A stretch of DNA of 34,486 nucleotides from Globomyces pollinis-pini. Its lineage: Eukaryota > Chytridiomycota > Chytridiomycetes > Rhizophydiales > Globomycetaceae. How positions within the stretch are numbered: the stretch's first letter is position 1; the number at the start of each line of letters is the position of its first letter. The DNA is taken from positions 1 through 34,486 of the forward strand of contig MU621276.1 in NCBI GenBank assembly GCA_025399215.1, in the 5' to 3' direction. Positions 19,985 through 33,165 of this stretch are shown piece by piece. Below the pieces are notes generated by a model. That model saw only the letters and a program-made list of their open reading frames with translations. It ran no database searches and was not told the origin of the DNA. Both the position numbers and the translations under genes were made by a program.

Positions 19985-22900
19985 CTATTGTGGAGCAGAT
20001 GTAGTAACAGCACTATTGGTGGTAGTGACACCCACAGTAGCACCAGTGGTAGGAGCAGCAGTAGCAGCAGCAGTTGTGGTGAAGACAGTTGTAGTGACTG
20101 GTTTCTTGGTTTTAGGACGTGGTGGGTAAGGTCCCTTATAAGGTGTCTTGATCCTATACTTTTTCTTCTTCAATTGAGCTGGGAAGACCCATGGTTCAGG
20201 TGGGTTCGGAACAGAAGCTGCTGGTGCAGCAGGATTGAATTTTGGAATTGGATACATGGCAGTGTTCTTATCATATACGTATGGGAATGCTGCTTGATAA
20301 CCAATGTGTGAGCCAGCATAATCAACCAAGTATTGAGCTTGTCCCATAAAGAATACATCTTCCATTAAAGAAGTCATGTTGGAGAACCAATCGACATTAA
20401 CACCATTTCTACGACTTCTTAAGATAGCACGCACAGAACCAAATTGAGATCGGTCCCATCCATTCTTGAACAATGTGGAGTAACCATCTGGAGTGTTACC
20501 ACCAACAGAAGTGATCCAAGCGAAATTTTGAGCTGTAAAGGTACCATGAGTTGGATATCCTGCGTCACTGACAATATTACCACCTTCATTCTTGTTCTTT
20601 AACACAAAGTTTCCAATTGATTTCAAGTATAATTGAGTGTTAGGGAAAATTTCAACATCAGGATCTGGACTACCACCAGTAGCAGGTGAGAAACCAGACC
20701 AAATAGATAATTCACCCATATCGAGATGCAAAGGACTATTGTTCAACAAAGTAACGAATAAGTTGGAAGTAGCCTCCCCAAATCCATTTTCATCATCAGG
20801 AGTAATACGTTCTTGAACGGTAGCATTGTGGTTGTAGATTCTCATGGTTTCAGTTAATGAAATACCAGTTGGACCAGCGATGAAAGTGTTGCTCAATCTC
20901 TTGAATTCTTTACCATTGGAACCAGTCAATACGACGAACCCAAGTCTAGCATTGTCAGCGATACTCTTCCAACTCATAGCTTTGGTCAAAATTTCACCAA
21001 GTGCTGGGAAAAAGGCTGTGGTGTTTGTTGGAATTGAAGTCAATAAATCAAGAGTAGGAAGTTGGAATGGGCCTGAAGTAGCTGTGGCCATGGTAAGGAA
21101 AGCTCTTGGATCTGGTTGTCCATTAACAGAGTACTTAACGGTAGAAGTGAGGGAAGCCTTTGATTGAAGTGGGATTCCAAGATCTGGCAAGGTAGCAGAA
21201 GCCTGAATACCAGCATGTTCGATAGAAGCTTGGATGTCAAGGATAGAGATTGGTCGAGCAAAATCAGTAGCAGCAGTAACACCTTTCTTGATCCACTTTG
21301 GACCAATATCAACAAACACTGCGGATAATAATTTGACTTGTTTTGCTTCACTTGGTCCAAGTCCCAATCCTTTAACAGTAATGGTGCTTTCAATTGGTCT
21401 ATCGTGGTTACGATCGAAAGCAATATCTCCAACCAAAGTCATCAACGTTTGAGCAGCAACAAAGTTGTCTGGCATGGCAAGGAAAACCTTCATACTAGCA
21501 CTAGTGCTTGATACTTTTGTCTCAATAATCTTATTGATGACAAAATCTTTCTTGTCCAACTGAAGAGTGGCGGTAAGGAATGGAATGTTAAGGTCAAGTT
21601 CGGCAATTGGGAAACCAGACATATCAAGTTTGATATCAAGCACCAATGTTTCTTCATCAAATACATCAAGAGTCAATTCTTTTGGTTTGATCTTGAGATC
21701 TTTCAATGCTGGGATGGATCCAAGTGAAGGTGGATTTGCAATAGTACTTTTCAACAATTCTCTGATTTGCTTGACATATGGTTCTAATTTAATTGAGGCT
21801 TCCACTTTAGCAAAAGTATCAATAATGTTTTTAGGGTCACGATCAGATCCCATTGTTAATCCTTTAACACCACCCATATTTTCAATTGGAATGTCATTAA
21901 TGATAGTTTGTACCAATGCACCGACCTTACCAGCCATTTTTGGGTCGTTAGAAAGTGCCAATGAGTTTGAAACATCAACAGTTAACTTTTTGTCGGCAGT
22001 AGCAGCATTCAATCCGTTTCCGATTAAAGAGAATCCTAGTAAACTAGATGGTTATCAAATATAATAATTACGTTTCTTGGTCAACAATAACAGTGGCATC
22101 AGCAAATCCAACCTTTAATGCAACATTGAATGGAATATCAGCAACAGTCAACCCTAAACCAGCAGTGATTACTTGATCATCACTGGCGGCATGGGCAGCC
22201 AACTTACTAAGAGTAACTTTCTTCAAGAGATCAGTAGAGTTTCCAAGTTGTCCTAAAACAAGTTTCAAGTTGTTAGGATTGAGGACATTCTTTGATTGAA
22301 TCTTCAATACAATTTTGCTTAAAAATTTGAAATAGGTTTTTGAATCAACACCAACAGCCAATTTGGACAATGAAAATACCTCTTCAGTATTTCCAAAGTT
22401 GCCTAAGACATTCTTGACAAAAGCAGCTACTTTATCTTGAATACTGGTAGCAGACAAGAAAGTAGTTTTTCCAGAAAGTGACAATTGATTTTGACCTGGC
22501 ACGATAGTAACACCACCAGCTTCAACAGTAACAACATCAATGTTATCAACACCAGCGGTAGCGGCGATGTATCCAACCCCTTTCAATGAAATTGGGAATG
22601 GAACGTTAATGCCAGCAGCAGCATCTAATTGAATAGCTTTACCAGGGATAGTCTTCATAGCAACATTTGAAATAGTAATTGCCAACTTCTTAGCCAATTC
22701 TGCAGGATCAATAGATGGCAACTTTGGAATGAATTGTCCAATCAGTTCCTTGATTTTCATAATTGGTAAACCAGGTTTAGCTTTTGCAAAGGTATCAATG
22801 GCATCAGAAGCGCTAACACCAAGGGCCATGTTGCTTAATTTGATTGTACCAGGCAATTCAACGTTGTTCAATAATCCATTCAAGAGACCAGCAACCTTAG

Positions 22901-25900
22901 TACCAAGCTCATCGGAATCAACAATTACAACATTGTTGGTAAGAGTAAGTGTTGCAGATTTCCCTTTGATGGCAAGTCCAGTCAAAGATAAATCTAATCC
23001 ACGAGTTTCATCAAGGTAAATGGAACCAGCAGTATATGGCAAGTCGACATCAACAGAGAATGGTAGGGCAATATCAGCAACAAGAGTAGCACCGAGAGCC
23101 AAATCAGGTTTCATTTCCATAGCAACACTTTTTACAGTGGCATTCAAACCAGGTCCATTTCCAACTTGGGATTTGACCAAATCCAAAGTCTTTTGGTTGA
23201 GAATCAATGTAGATGGGACGCCAAGTTTGATTCCACTTAAGAATTTGAAGTAGTTCTTGGAATCAACACCAATAGCCAATTTAGAAACGACGAATTTCTC
23301 TTCAGTCTTTCCAAAGTTAGTCAAAACGTTATTGACAAATCCAGCAACTTTGTCTTGAATGGAGGTACTAGATAGGAAAGTAGCCTTGCTAGAAAGGGAT
23401 AATTGGTTTTGCCCAGGTACAATATTCACTCCACCAGCTTCAATTGTCATCAATTCAACATTATCAACACCAGCGGTAGCGGAAATATAACCAACACCCT
23501 TTAGTGAGATAGGGAATGGTAGATTCAAGTTAGCCGCAGCATTTAATTCAATAGCTCTACCAGGAATAGCCTTCATTCCAATGTTTGAGATACCAAGTCC
23601 AAGTTTAGCCACCAAAGCATTGATATCTAAAGAGGAAGATCCGAGGCTATTTCCAAGTAAACCTTGAATTTTAGCAAGTGGAAGTCCAGCAACGATTCCG
23701 GATAAACCATCAATAACATTAGAGCTACTAGCACCAATCACCATGTTACCAATGTTAACGTTTCCAGGAAGTGAAGCCTTGTTTAGTACAGCATTTAATA
23801 ATCCAGATGCTTTTGCAGCAAGAGAATCACTGTCAATCAATTTTACCACATTCACCAAATTCAAAGTACCAGCATTTCCTTTAATCTTCATTCCAGTTAA
23901 AGAAATATCAGCAGTTTGAGTGTCATCCAAGAAAATGGAAGCACCAGTGTATGGAACATCAATATCAACTAAGAATGGTAATGTTAAATCAACAGAGACT
24001 CCAGTCGAAAGGGAAAGATCAGATTTCATTTCCAAATCAACATTCTTGATAACTGCACTGATGCCCAAAGGTCCCTTGATAGAAAGGAGTGGATCAGCAC
24101 GCTTCTTTAAAGAGACGGTAGCAGACAAGGTGTTCAAGAAAGCTTGTACTTGAGGTCCAAGGGTCTTGACAACAGGGGCAATCAATGGAGTACTATCGAT
24201 TGAGACGGCAGATAGAATATCATTTCTATCACTTGCAGAGGAACCGAAATAGATTTTACCAACTTTCAAAGATTGATCCAATTTACCATTCAAGAAGTTG
24301 GTAACGAGTAGTGCCATTTTGTCAGAATCGTTTTGTTTGAAACCTAATGACAATCTTGGTTTAGCAGTTCCTATATATAAATGATCTAAATGACTTACCA
24401 GAAGTTTTTTCGATTTGAATAGATGTGATAACCACATCCACAGCTGGTGCATCTCCAATTGAGGCTGAAATTGCAGCATATGGCAATTCAATCTTGATTG
24501 GGAGAGGGTTTGTATAGGTGACGTCAACTCCAGCGTTAATGACTTGGTTTTCTTGAACAGCAAGTTGGAGGAATTTGATTTCAGGGTTAAGTTTTGTTAA
24601 AATATCAGCAGTTGGGAGAAGTGCAGAAATATCTAATGGGCTAGGACCAGAAGCAGAGGATGCCAATTGTTCTACGAGTTTCAAAAGTTTACCAAGTTCA
24701 GTTGAAATAGCGATATTCTTGAAATGATCAATAACAGCAGTTGGGGACTTGATGTTTGCTGGAGTTAATACCAAGTTGGACACTCCCACTAATGTTTTAG
24801 AGTTAGTATCTTTCTTCAAGACATCATTTGCAACTTTCGCAACAGCAGCATTCATTCCATTTGCACCAGTGGACAGCTTAACGGCCACTTCTGATTTAAC
24901 ATTATTGTTTCCTTTAGTGATACTCAAAGCAGAAACAGACACACTGGAAGCCTTCTTTCCATCCAATGCAGCATCAATAGAAATTGATCCCATAGACAAA
25001 CTGATACCAAATGGATTGTTAACGGAAGCATCTAAACCAAGAGCCATTTCGGTACTGCTCTTCACGATAGCAGAGAGTCCAGTAGCTTTGATCATACCTT
25101 CAGGTAACAAAGTAGCGAGATTAATGCTTGGGGCTGGATTCTTTGCAAGGAGTTTAGTGGCAAAGTCTTTGATTGTAGTAGTATCAAGGTTCAAAACAAT
25201 CTTAGAGAAAGTTTGGAAATGATTTTGAGCAGAAACACCAAATTTGATTCCAGTAATACCAACGTAAGAAGGCATTTCACCATCCTTGAGCAAAGCGTCT
25301 GCAAACTTTTGAATTTTACCTTCCAATTTTTCATCTCGGTTTAAGACAAGCGCACCGTTGATATCGGTACCCTTTTGTTGAGGGAAAAACTTCAAACCAG
25401 ATGGTAATTCTAATCCAGCAAGTTTAACATCTTCAACTGTATTGTCAACAGAAGCATAGCCCAAATCAACGTTCAATTGTGGCAAACCAGGTGGATATGA
25501 GACTACCACATTACCCTGAGCACCAAATCCGGGACGATCAGTCAATTGAGACAAAGAAACATCTCCAATTGCTAATTTAGAAAGTTTAGACATAGCATCT
25601 GCGGTTCCTGCGTTCAATACCATATCTAAGACGGCGGTTTTGTTAATAGCTGGGATACCAATATTCAAAACTCTGTCACCGAATAGCTGAGTACACCATT
25701 TGAATGGAGCAGCACCAGGGGTGTTGAATGCCAAGTCTTTAATACCAATTGAAGAACTCTGGGGATTAGTCAAGAATATTATTTACCGTTGCGTTGAAAG
25801 CTAGAATTGGATTGATAGCGTTAGCAAGACCTTGAGCTGCAGCATCGGTATTTTGCGGAGTGACAGTAGCAGTAACATTGATGAATAGACCATTAGTTTG

Positions 25901-27525
25901 ACGGGCAATTGTAATTGGACTAACATCGTTTTGAATAACCTTAGCATCGTTTGCATAGATGCTAATGGAAGAAGTGTAAGGAAATCCGATGTTCTTAGGG
26001 ACCTTAATGAAATCGATTTGGGGTAAGTTCAGACCTAAAGCAGCAGACATTTTATCATTCAAGACGTTGAGAGTGATAGTAGAGTTTCCAATGATGTTAA
26101 TGGCTTCTTTAGTGAGTGCGTTAGTGTCAACACTGGCAGTTGGGTTCTTCAAAAACGACTTTACGGCATCAGGAGCCAGTCTTAAAATGTCAGCGAGACT
26201 TCCACGAAGTTTTAAATCTTGAGTAATGGTGGAAATAAACCCAGCATTGGTAATGGAGATTGGACCGACCATTGCAAAGTTGAAATCCAACTTATCAGCA
26301 AATGATTTGGAAGCCTTCTCAATTGCTAATTGGACAGCTTTTGGGTCGATTGCCTCGTCAATGAAAGCAATTTCCATTCCAGTGTTAACGTCAGGATTGA
26401 ATCCCAAATCTAAAGCGAGGTTCTTTAACGATAACTTAGCAACTTTAGTATCTTCGAGTGACAAGTAAAAACTGAGTGTTTCCATTTTAGCAGCAGCAAT
26501 AGGAGTTGGGTTTCCAAATGCCAATCCAAGTCCAGTAGATGCGCCATTATCATTCATACCAACAGTGAGAGCTTTCCAAACAAATTCAAAACCACCCAAG
26601 TTAGCAGGAAGCTTCGTAATTTCATCCGTTTTGAACATTGAATAAAGAGCCTTGTTAGCTAATGATTTAGTGGATATTAGTCTTTACCAACTGCTGGATC
26701 TGGACCGTTGAATAAAAATGGATTTTGGAAAGTCCATGGGCTGAGCAAATACTTAGTACTTGCAGCAACTTCAGTAAGCGAGATGGCACGGTGTAAAGGA
26801 AGAGAAGAATAGACAGTCATTCCATGAGCAGTTACAGCAGGGTTCATACGAACGTAAAGATCAAGGTTCTTGATACCTTCAGCGGAGGAGAATTGCTTAA
26901 TAAACGCTCTGGTGTTTTGTTGATGCTCTCCATTCATAGTTAAAGTACCGTTAGCCTTAATATGTAACTCTTCATGGAAATTGAATTCCATTGGAGGCAT
27001 GTTAAGTTGTGCGATTACCTTTCCATCCTTACCACCAACCATCAAGTCGATGGTTTGGGCTTTGAAACCACCTTGCAATGGGAAAGAGACAATAGGGTCG
27101 TGACGAATGTCAGCTTCAAAAGGAATGACTCCATCTTGCATTGGACCAAGAACAGTCTTGTGAATACGAATAGTATCTCCATTGATACCAATCATATCAA
27201 TTTTGTGTTGAAAGAAGTTTGGAACAAGGACAAAGTAACTAGTATTGTTAGATAAGTAATAGCGTACGTAACGGGAATGAACACCACTAAGAAGATGGAA
27301 ATGAGTGCACAAATGTTGGCACAGATGAATCCTCCTCTGGACATTCTTCCGTTGCAATATCTAGGTCTTGTGGCCTTCTGGTCCATTGTAAGTTCTGGAG
27401 CATCATAATCATAATCCGGCTGGAGTCAAAGTCAATATGAATTTTATTACCTTATACCAAGAGGCTATTGAGCCAAGTGGTTTTTGATTTTCTACCTTCT
27501 TTGGTAGAACATTAGAGTCTGCCAT
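19985..27525 (-). CDS. Giant DUF3712 (Tag1-like/LEA2-like) single-pass membrane protein
   Basis: Seven exons (27525-27451, 27419-27268, 27238-26688, 26658-25787, 25758-24399, 24370-22072, 22043-19985) with introns of 28-31 nt give 2455 residues, very large for this family. A short cytosolic N-terminus with PDYDYDAPELTMD precedes one membrane span (about 56-80). The rest is a string of beta-rich DUF3712/LEA2-like units marked by VPYTGASIFLDD- and KGVGYISATAGVDN-type segments. The C-terminal domain has several Trp, and a Pro/Lys then Thr/Ala-rich tail suggests O-glycosylation. The topology is type II with a lumenal or extracellular body. Fungal relatives include yeast vacuolar Tag1, implicated in ending autophagy; a shared role is inference. 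Each complete frame joins its neighbour in phase. Confidence 0.85.
22215..24045 (-). repeat. Internal tandem duplication, about 306 codons per unit, in the DUF3712 gene
   Basis: Unit A (about 24045-23131) and unit B (about 23130-22215) align over their whole length with a shift of 915-918 nt. Matching blocks include EMKSDLSLS with EMKPDLALG, IKGNAGTL with IKGKSATL, GVGYISATAGVDN with GVGYIAATAGVDN, and DSKNYFKFLS with DSKTYFKFLS. A weaker partial third unit follows. Only moderate divergence implies duplication later than that of the other domains. Confidence 0.85.
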
Positions 27526-28618
27526 ATTTTGTATTTCTAAGTGTATGCTTCTTCATTTTACGACGTGTGTTTATAAATGACCTTGTGTGTAACTATGAAT
27601 TTGTGTTCTCGTTTCATTGTTTTTGGAGGTAATCCACAAGATAACGCTTTTGAAGCTTAAAGCATACAAACAGTGGAGTTCAAAGTGCCTCCTATTTGAA
27701 TGATTCCATAGCTTGAGAATTGTGTCCAATTATAGTCTGAGTTGGTCTCTATCAAAATTACTCGTATCGAAAATTGTCCCAAAATGGTCTGATGACATTG
27801 AAAGCTTTGTGGTACAAAAAGGGTTTTTTTGGTCAAGCGAGAGATTAAAATTATTTTTATAGAAGATTGTCTGTTGAAGGTATGTACATCGTATTTACCA
27901 CTGATTGTAACCATTGTTGCAGCTTGTGCTCGCCAGAATGTTACTATAGCAGTCATACACGAAACCATATCTGATTTGACTCGTTTTTTAGTGGCCCTTG
28001 CCGTTATTGAATAAGTGTGAGGTGTATTATTCGTTTATTAAAATGTTGAATCAGAAGGGTCGTGATACAATTAATCATGCTTAATTGAATTTAATCAATG
28101 ACTATGAATAAATGGAATATTCTTCTTGGTTAGCGAAGTTCTAATAAATTATTGAGAATTAAATAATTCCAATTCTAAAGAAGTTTTTCACGACGGATTT
28201 CATTTCACTTGTTATAATTTGAGTTGGAATTACACCATTCATCCGTTCAACACCCAAAGTGACATAAAATCCGTGTTTTGATGGGAACTTTGATGTACCT
28301 GAACTGAACGGCAAAACAATTCCAAATTCAAAATGGTCATCAATAGATCGTGTGACTTTTTTTCATTGAACGCAAGATTAAACTTATGATTGAGAGTCAA
28401 GTACTTGATTATTCCTCAGAAGTTGGAGCAGTATGGGAATAAGTTTTTATCACCTCCTTCTCCAAGTGGAAAATGTTCAACAAATGTAAATAGTTCAAAT
28501 ATATCAACTACTATCAATCATATTTAAAGAATGTTGCTATGAAGTTTCTTCTATTTGCTACGTATTAAATATTTGTAATGAACGTTTAAATACAAAAATA
28601 GACTCTTTATTGAAACTA
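27526..28618. other. Region of 1.1 kb without a resolved gene, upstream of the DUF3712 gene
   Basis: The part near 27526-27650 should hold the DUF3712 promoter. Beyond it are several short frames on both strands that look protein-like but cannot be joined into a gene with a start: minus 27968-27657, minus 28522-28422 and minus 28364-28159 (listed separately). They may be remnants of a decayed gene, or exons of a small gene whose splice pattern I could not solve. No transposon, RNA gene or long repeat was seen. Confidence 0.45.
28159..28364 (-). pseudogene. Possible gene remnant or terminal exon (unrecognised)
   Basis: A minus-strand frame of about 67 codons runs from just after a TGA to a TAA at 28161-28159. 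It includes FGIVLPFSSGTSKF and HGFYVTLGVERMNGVIP, which read like ordinary globular protein. A second protein-like frame upstream (about 28522-28422, with FVEHFPLGEGGDKNLF) ends in a TGA. No start codon and no convincing intron joining the two was found. It lies directly downstream of the M36 peptidase gene on the same strand. No family was recognised, so a decayed gene and chance both remain possible. Confidence 0.25.
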
Positions 28619-30435
28619 TTACAATCCTCTACATTCTCGAGGCAACTTTGAATCAAAGACTGCCCTTTTGGTATCATCAGCATATTTGCCCATCCCACGT
28701 TTAGCAAACCCTTTCCAAATAAGACATTTGTTTTCTCCTTTGTAATAAGTTTCATCGGCTTTGAGAATAGCATCACGGGCATTGATGAAAGTAGGATTGC
28801 ACGGTTGTAGTTTTAATCCTCCAATAAGCAATTTTAGCATGATGATATTTCCCTTCTTTTGATTGGAATCTAACCATTCACTTGAGAACCCATGTTTGTC
28901 CACTAAGTTCCAATAAACTTCGTTAAGTATAGTTGCCCAAACTTCTCCAATATCATGAACTTCATCCAAAGTGTTCAAGGTAGAAAATGACAATGGGTTA
29001 GTCTTGGTGTTTGTTGAGTATGGGTAGTTTCTGATCCCAGATGCTTTATTCACCACATAACTTCCCATAACCACATCGGTTTGCCGAGTATCGGATTCTT
29101 TACGTTGCAGAAACATGGCTACAGCATCACCCCAACCTTCTCCCATTCCAGCAGATCCATAGGTTTGAAGACAGTTTCCTTGACGAGAACCCCCAGTAAG
29201 ACGATTAGTCACACCGTGCATGAATTCGTGGACTGGAATTCCGTTATCAAGAGATCCGTCTCGATTTGGGGATGTTATGTTGAATCTAAACATGTTCATG
29301 ACCCCATTTTGACCATCAGGAGGTGTACCAAATTCAGCATTGTTCATTCCTTCAGCTTGGTTGCTGATGATAACTCTGTCATTCTCTTCGCCACCTTTTC
29401 CGAAATTGGAGTTTTGAAAGTTACCAGCAGCTTCAGTAAATCCATAATTGTAAGTAATATCGTGAAGGCGGTTCACCACTATAACGTTAAAATAAATACT
29501 AACTTACAATAAAAAGTGTTCACAGTGGCAGCTCTTTTGTTAGCTTCAGAAGTTGCATCTTCAGAAGGGTTAAATTTGGTATCAAAATCCAATGATGATC
29601 CACCACTAACGGTCTTACCAGACACAGCAGAGATAGCATTGTTCCCTTGAGTGTCTGTGTATGTCTTGGTATCCTTATGCCAGCCATTAGGAGATGCTTT
29701 TTTATCGGAAGGATCAGTGACTGTTGAGAATTTATCTCGAGGATCACTATTTGGTAAAGCGATAGCTTTATAAGACGCTTTGTTCATGAAATCAACTACT
29801 TGCACTAGTTGACCATTATCAGTCGCTACACTGACTTGGTAGAATTTTGAGTTGTCTGGGCTTCGAAGTTGAAATTGATGTGCATGAATCAATTTACCAC
29901 CGGCACTTTGTACATACACAAATTTGGCTGGGATAGCATCACGAGGGGCTGCCAATTCCTTTGAAGCAATCTGAACTGCATCTTCTAACGAAACCACCAC
30001 AGTCGGAGGTTGAACTTTCTCTTCACGTTTTGCAAGTCCGCCAGAGAAGGATGAAGAAGCTTGTATGACTTTGCCGTTTTTAATATGCACAGCACAATTG
30101 TTGTTGTCCACAGTAACACCATTGACAGTACGGACGAAGTAGATGTGAGTAACACCAGCATCATCAGTGTGTGATTGAGTAATTTTCAATTCAGAAGCAT
30201 CCAAGGTGAATTCTTTAACCAAAGCAGCAGTAGCCAACACAGTAATATCTGCTTCACTCACATCCCTAGTAACTACATGACTGACTGGAAATGATTTAGA
30301 CACTGGTTTTGGGTAATAAAAAGCGGATTTGACACCATTTCTTTTGATCAATTGAATATCATGGGTTTGAGGAGAGGTAGGGGCAGCCAAAGCAGCGAGC
30401 GCGAAAGAAACGGCAGTGAGATGATTCAAGTGCAT
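28619..30435 (-). CDS. Secreted fungalysin metallopeptidase (M36 family)
   Basis: Exons 30435-29508 and 29478-28619, with a 29-nt intron, give 595 residues. A hydrophobic signal peptide (MHLNHLTAVSFALAALAAP) is followed by a fungalysin/thermolysin propeptide region (about 20-300), then the catalytic domain. The zinc motif is HEFMHGVTNRLTGG (HExxH at about 393-397), and the third ligand Glu is in GMGEGWGD (about 423). EAAGNFQNSNFGKGG and ATPPDG-like GTPPDGQNGV are also typical. The enzyme is expected to be a secreted, self-processed zinc endopeptidase that degrades external protein; in fungi such enzymes support saprotrophy or host tissue use. Catalytic residues are intact. The family is often expanded in chytrids, but only one copy is here. 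Confidence 0.95.
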
Positions 30436-31056
30436 TTAGTTTAGTTTATGAATTTCCATGCCAAACAATTCTCACTTTTATAGGCAAATGGTGATTGCTG
30501 ACTTGATAAATCTGGAATTGTTTCAACCATTTCATGTGGAAAACAGCATGTCGACTGTCTCTTTCCATGTGTGCGACTGCCAAAAACAAGCGGCTAAGTC
30601 AGTGTATCGTATTTTTTTCCCCTTTATTTCCCTCAGTTTCTGTTAATAACATGAAGAATAAAATAGATTTTCTTTTGAATTCGCTTTGACTATTAAGTAT
30701 GAATTGATTAACGAAATAATTTACCATATCTTGACCGATGAGTATTTTTTTACATCTAATTCAGGCCGCAATTACGTAATTCGTGTCAAATGTCGCATGT
30801 AGTTTAGTAACACAATCCATGCAAGTAAGCAAATGCAAAGTGAGTTTTATTAAAATTGAAGTAGGATTTAAAATGATCGCTTTGAAGTTTGACACAGTAA
30901 TTGCATTCAATACATCCTTGACAATACCTAGAACGATATGTTTTATATTGTTTTGTTTGATGCAAGATATCTTTTGCATTATCTGTAACGATTAAATGAA
31001 TGTAACAAAGTTCTAAACGATTTTAATTTTAAGGAACGCGAAAAATCTTCTTCCTA
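30436..31056. promoter_or_regulatory. Divergent 5' region of the M36 peptidase and membrane-protein genes
   Basis: These 621 bases separate the two divergent ATGs (30435 on - and 31057 on +) and must hold both promoters. A pyrimidine-rich tract lies at 30617-30640 and the remainder is AT-rich. The short frames in it resemble no protein I know and are poor coding candidates. No specific operator was identified. Confidence 0.5.
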
Positions 31057-33108
31057 ATGGCAATAAACAAAGCTATCAACGTGGAAGAAAATGAACCACT
31101 TACTGAGGCCATGAGGAGCAGAAGTGTAAACTGGAGTACATCAGACGCAAACCACGCTGATTTATCTGGTAAAACTCGAGCTACTCCAGCAGCAGCCAAT
31201 ATTGTAAAAACTCAATCCTTCGCGGATGATGACCGTTCATCAGATTCCAATATCCATGGTGAAAAACATTCTCATGATAGATCTAAAAAGAACCATGAAG
31301 AAGAAAAGTCAAATGAAAATCAAAATCAAAATCAAAATGATAACACTGGCTTTGGTAACCACTAAATATTAACAATAGAATTTCAAAAGGGAAGTATGCA
31401 TAGTTTGGGGAGCTCTCAATACAGCTATATGGGTTCAAGAGGTCGAGAACTATCAGAAAGTTTATTTTCAAAATTGGTTCACGCTAAACTCGCTTTCCTT
31501 GCCTTGCTTTTAAACGTTTCCATTCTTTATTGCCTGGTTGACCTACGCAGTGAACATGGTTTGGGATTAAATTTCGCAGGGGATATATTTAATCAAGCTG
31601 GAGCGGTTATCTTTGAAATTTGGATGCATGTAACTCATCAAATTACAGAACATGCATTAAACCATGGAGAAAGCGCTTTCTTTGGATATCTCCTGACCCA
31701 AAAGGATGGGTTCAGTTTGTCTGTCCTCGGTTATTCTCACAGTGGTATCTTTGAAAAGTTTCATTTTGCTGAGAAGCTTTCCATTAGAAGTAAGGCGCGC
31801 AAGTTGCTTTCCAGAATGTCCTATATATCTATGTATCACTATTTAACTGTGTTTCTTAGCATATTTGCTTCTACTGGGATTTCATCTGAACCGTACTATG
31901 AATCAAAAGGCACCCTGAACTGCCTGGAGTACGGTCAGGACAATGTTCAAGTGGATAGAGGATGGCCCAACATCGAAGTCGAAGCAGGAATTTCCGAATT
32001 GCTCTTTGGTACAGCTTTGGGGTATTTGCGATCTGAAGAGGCGGATTTGGAAAAAACAACGTTTCTAATGTCACCTCAATTGATTGATATTGCTAATGAC
32101 GGTACAACTATTAAGGGTTCGGGGTTTACCACCGACATCAAAAGCACTTGCGAATGCTCCTCGGGATTAAGTGTTCAGTCTTTGATCAACGCAGGAATTA
32201 ATCAAGTAAAGGCATCTATTATTTCTCAGCTAGCTTTGCAATCTGTAGATTTGAGTCCAAATCTTATCAGCTACTTAGAACACCATGATAAAATTGTCAA
32301 TATTACGACTGTCTTAGTGGGCTCTGATGTATGTGGAGGAACTAACCAAACAAGTCCATCCAGTCCTGTATGTACCACTACAATATCTAACCACCACTTC
32401 GCAACCATTCGAGTTGTGTATATGACTGATGGTACCCCTGCTTCAATTGCGATTAAAAAAACGGACTTGCTTGAGACTTTAGAAGAGGCCGATATTCAGT
32501 GGTTATACGTTGCTTTTCGAAACTTACTTGGAGGAGACGTAACTGCCGCTTACCTCCCACCTACATTTCCTGGAACAATCAACCCATTACTCTGGTGGAC
32601 CACCCCAAATCTTGCTACCATCAGCCCAACTCTACTTGAAGCCGGTTTAGAAACAACTTACTCTATTTTAGCAAGAGGAGCGATGCAACGATCATACTCT
32701 ACACAAGGTAACACTTGTACATCTAGTGTCATTTCTTCCACCAGCACCGTATTGAAAATTCATGAAACTGGTGGTATTATTGGATTATGGTTTGTTTTGT
32801 CACAACTGCTTGTCACATTGATTTCGTTTCTCTTCTTCTTACCCTGGTTCATTAGCGATAAACCTATGGGCCCAGCAATAAAGCTGGCTGAAGATCAGAA
32901 CTATTTTATGATCTTTTTGGGATCTAATCCTGGTGTTGTTGGTGGTGTATACTCAACCATGGATTTGGTGGATATTTGGAGTAAATTTGATAAGACTGTG
33001 AGAGTTGGTGAATCTATTTCCACTCAAGATGATCCAGATTGTGGAATTATTGCTATGGATCGACCAAAGTTGGTGGTACCTTTCTCAAAAACAAAGTTAT
33101 ATCAATGA
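31057..33108 (+). CDS. Unrecognised membrane protein with Cys-rich ectodomain, paralog 1
   Basis: Exons 31057-31354 and 31379-33108 join across a 24-nt intron, the shortest here, to give 675 residues. The N-terminus (about 100 residues) is hydrophilic and disordered, ending in an Asn/Gln run encoded by a caaaat hexamer repeat (31321-31338). A membrane span (AKLAFLALLLNVSILYCLV) and a second hydrophobic stretch (YLTVFLSIFASTGIS) follow. Next is a long loop with paired Cys (STCECSSG, VCGGTNQT, VCTTT) and N-glycosylation-type sites, then NPLLWWTTPN, a strong span (WFVLSQLLVTLISFLFFLPWF) and a cytosolic tail with VYSTMDLVDIW. The next gene is a paralog. Family and function are unknown; surface exposure of the loop is inference. 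Confidence 0.75.
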
Positions 33109-33165
33109 TAACAATAAAAATTTATGGTAAAATTGAAATTAAGATTTGCGATGTAATTGTGTAAA

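Noticed and set aside
19988..27255. Many plus-strand frames of 60-165 codons
   Set aside because: They lie opposite the long DUF3712 exons, have no recognisable domains, and are explained by biased codon use on the coding strand.
27829..28014. Plus-strand frame of 61 codons as a small gene
   Set aside because: It overlaps equally plausible minus-strand frames and has no homology or splice support; kept only as part of the unresolved region.
31315..31338. caaaat repeat as a mobile or regulatory element
   Set aside because: It is a coding microsatellite giving an Asn/Gln run within the disordered N-terminus of the membrane protein.
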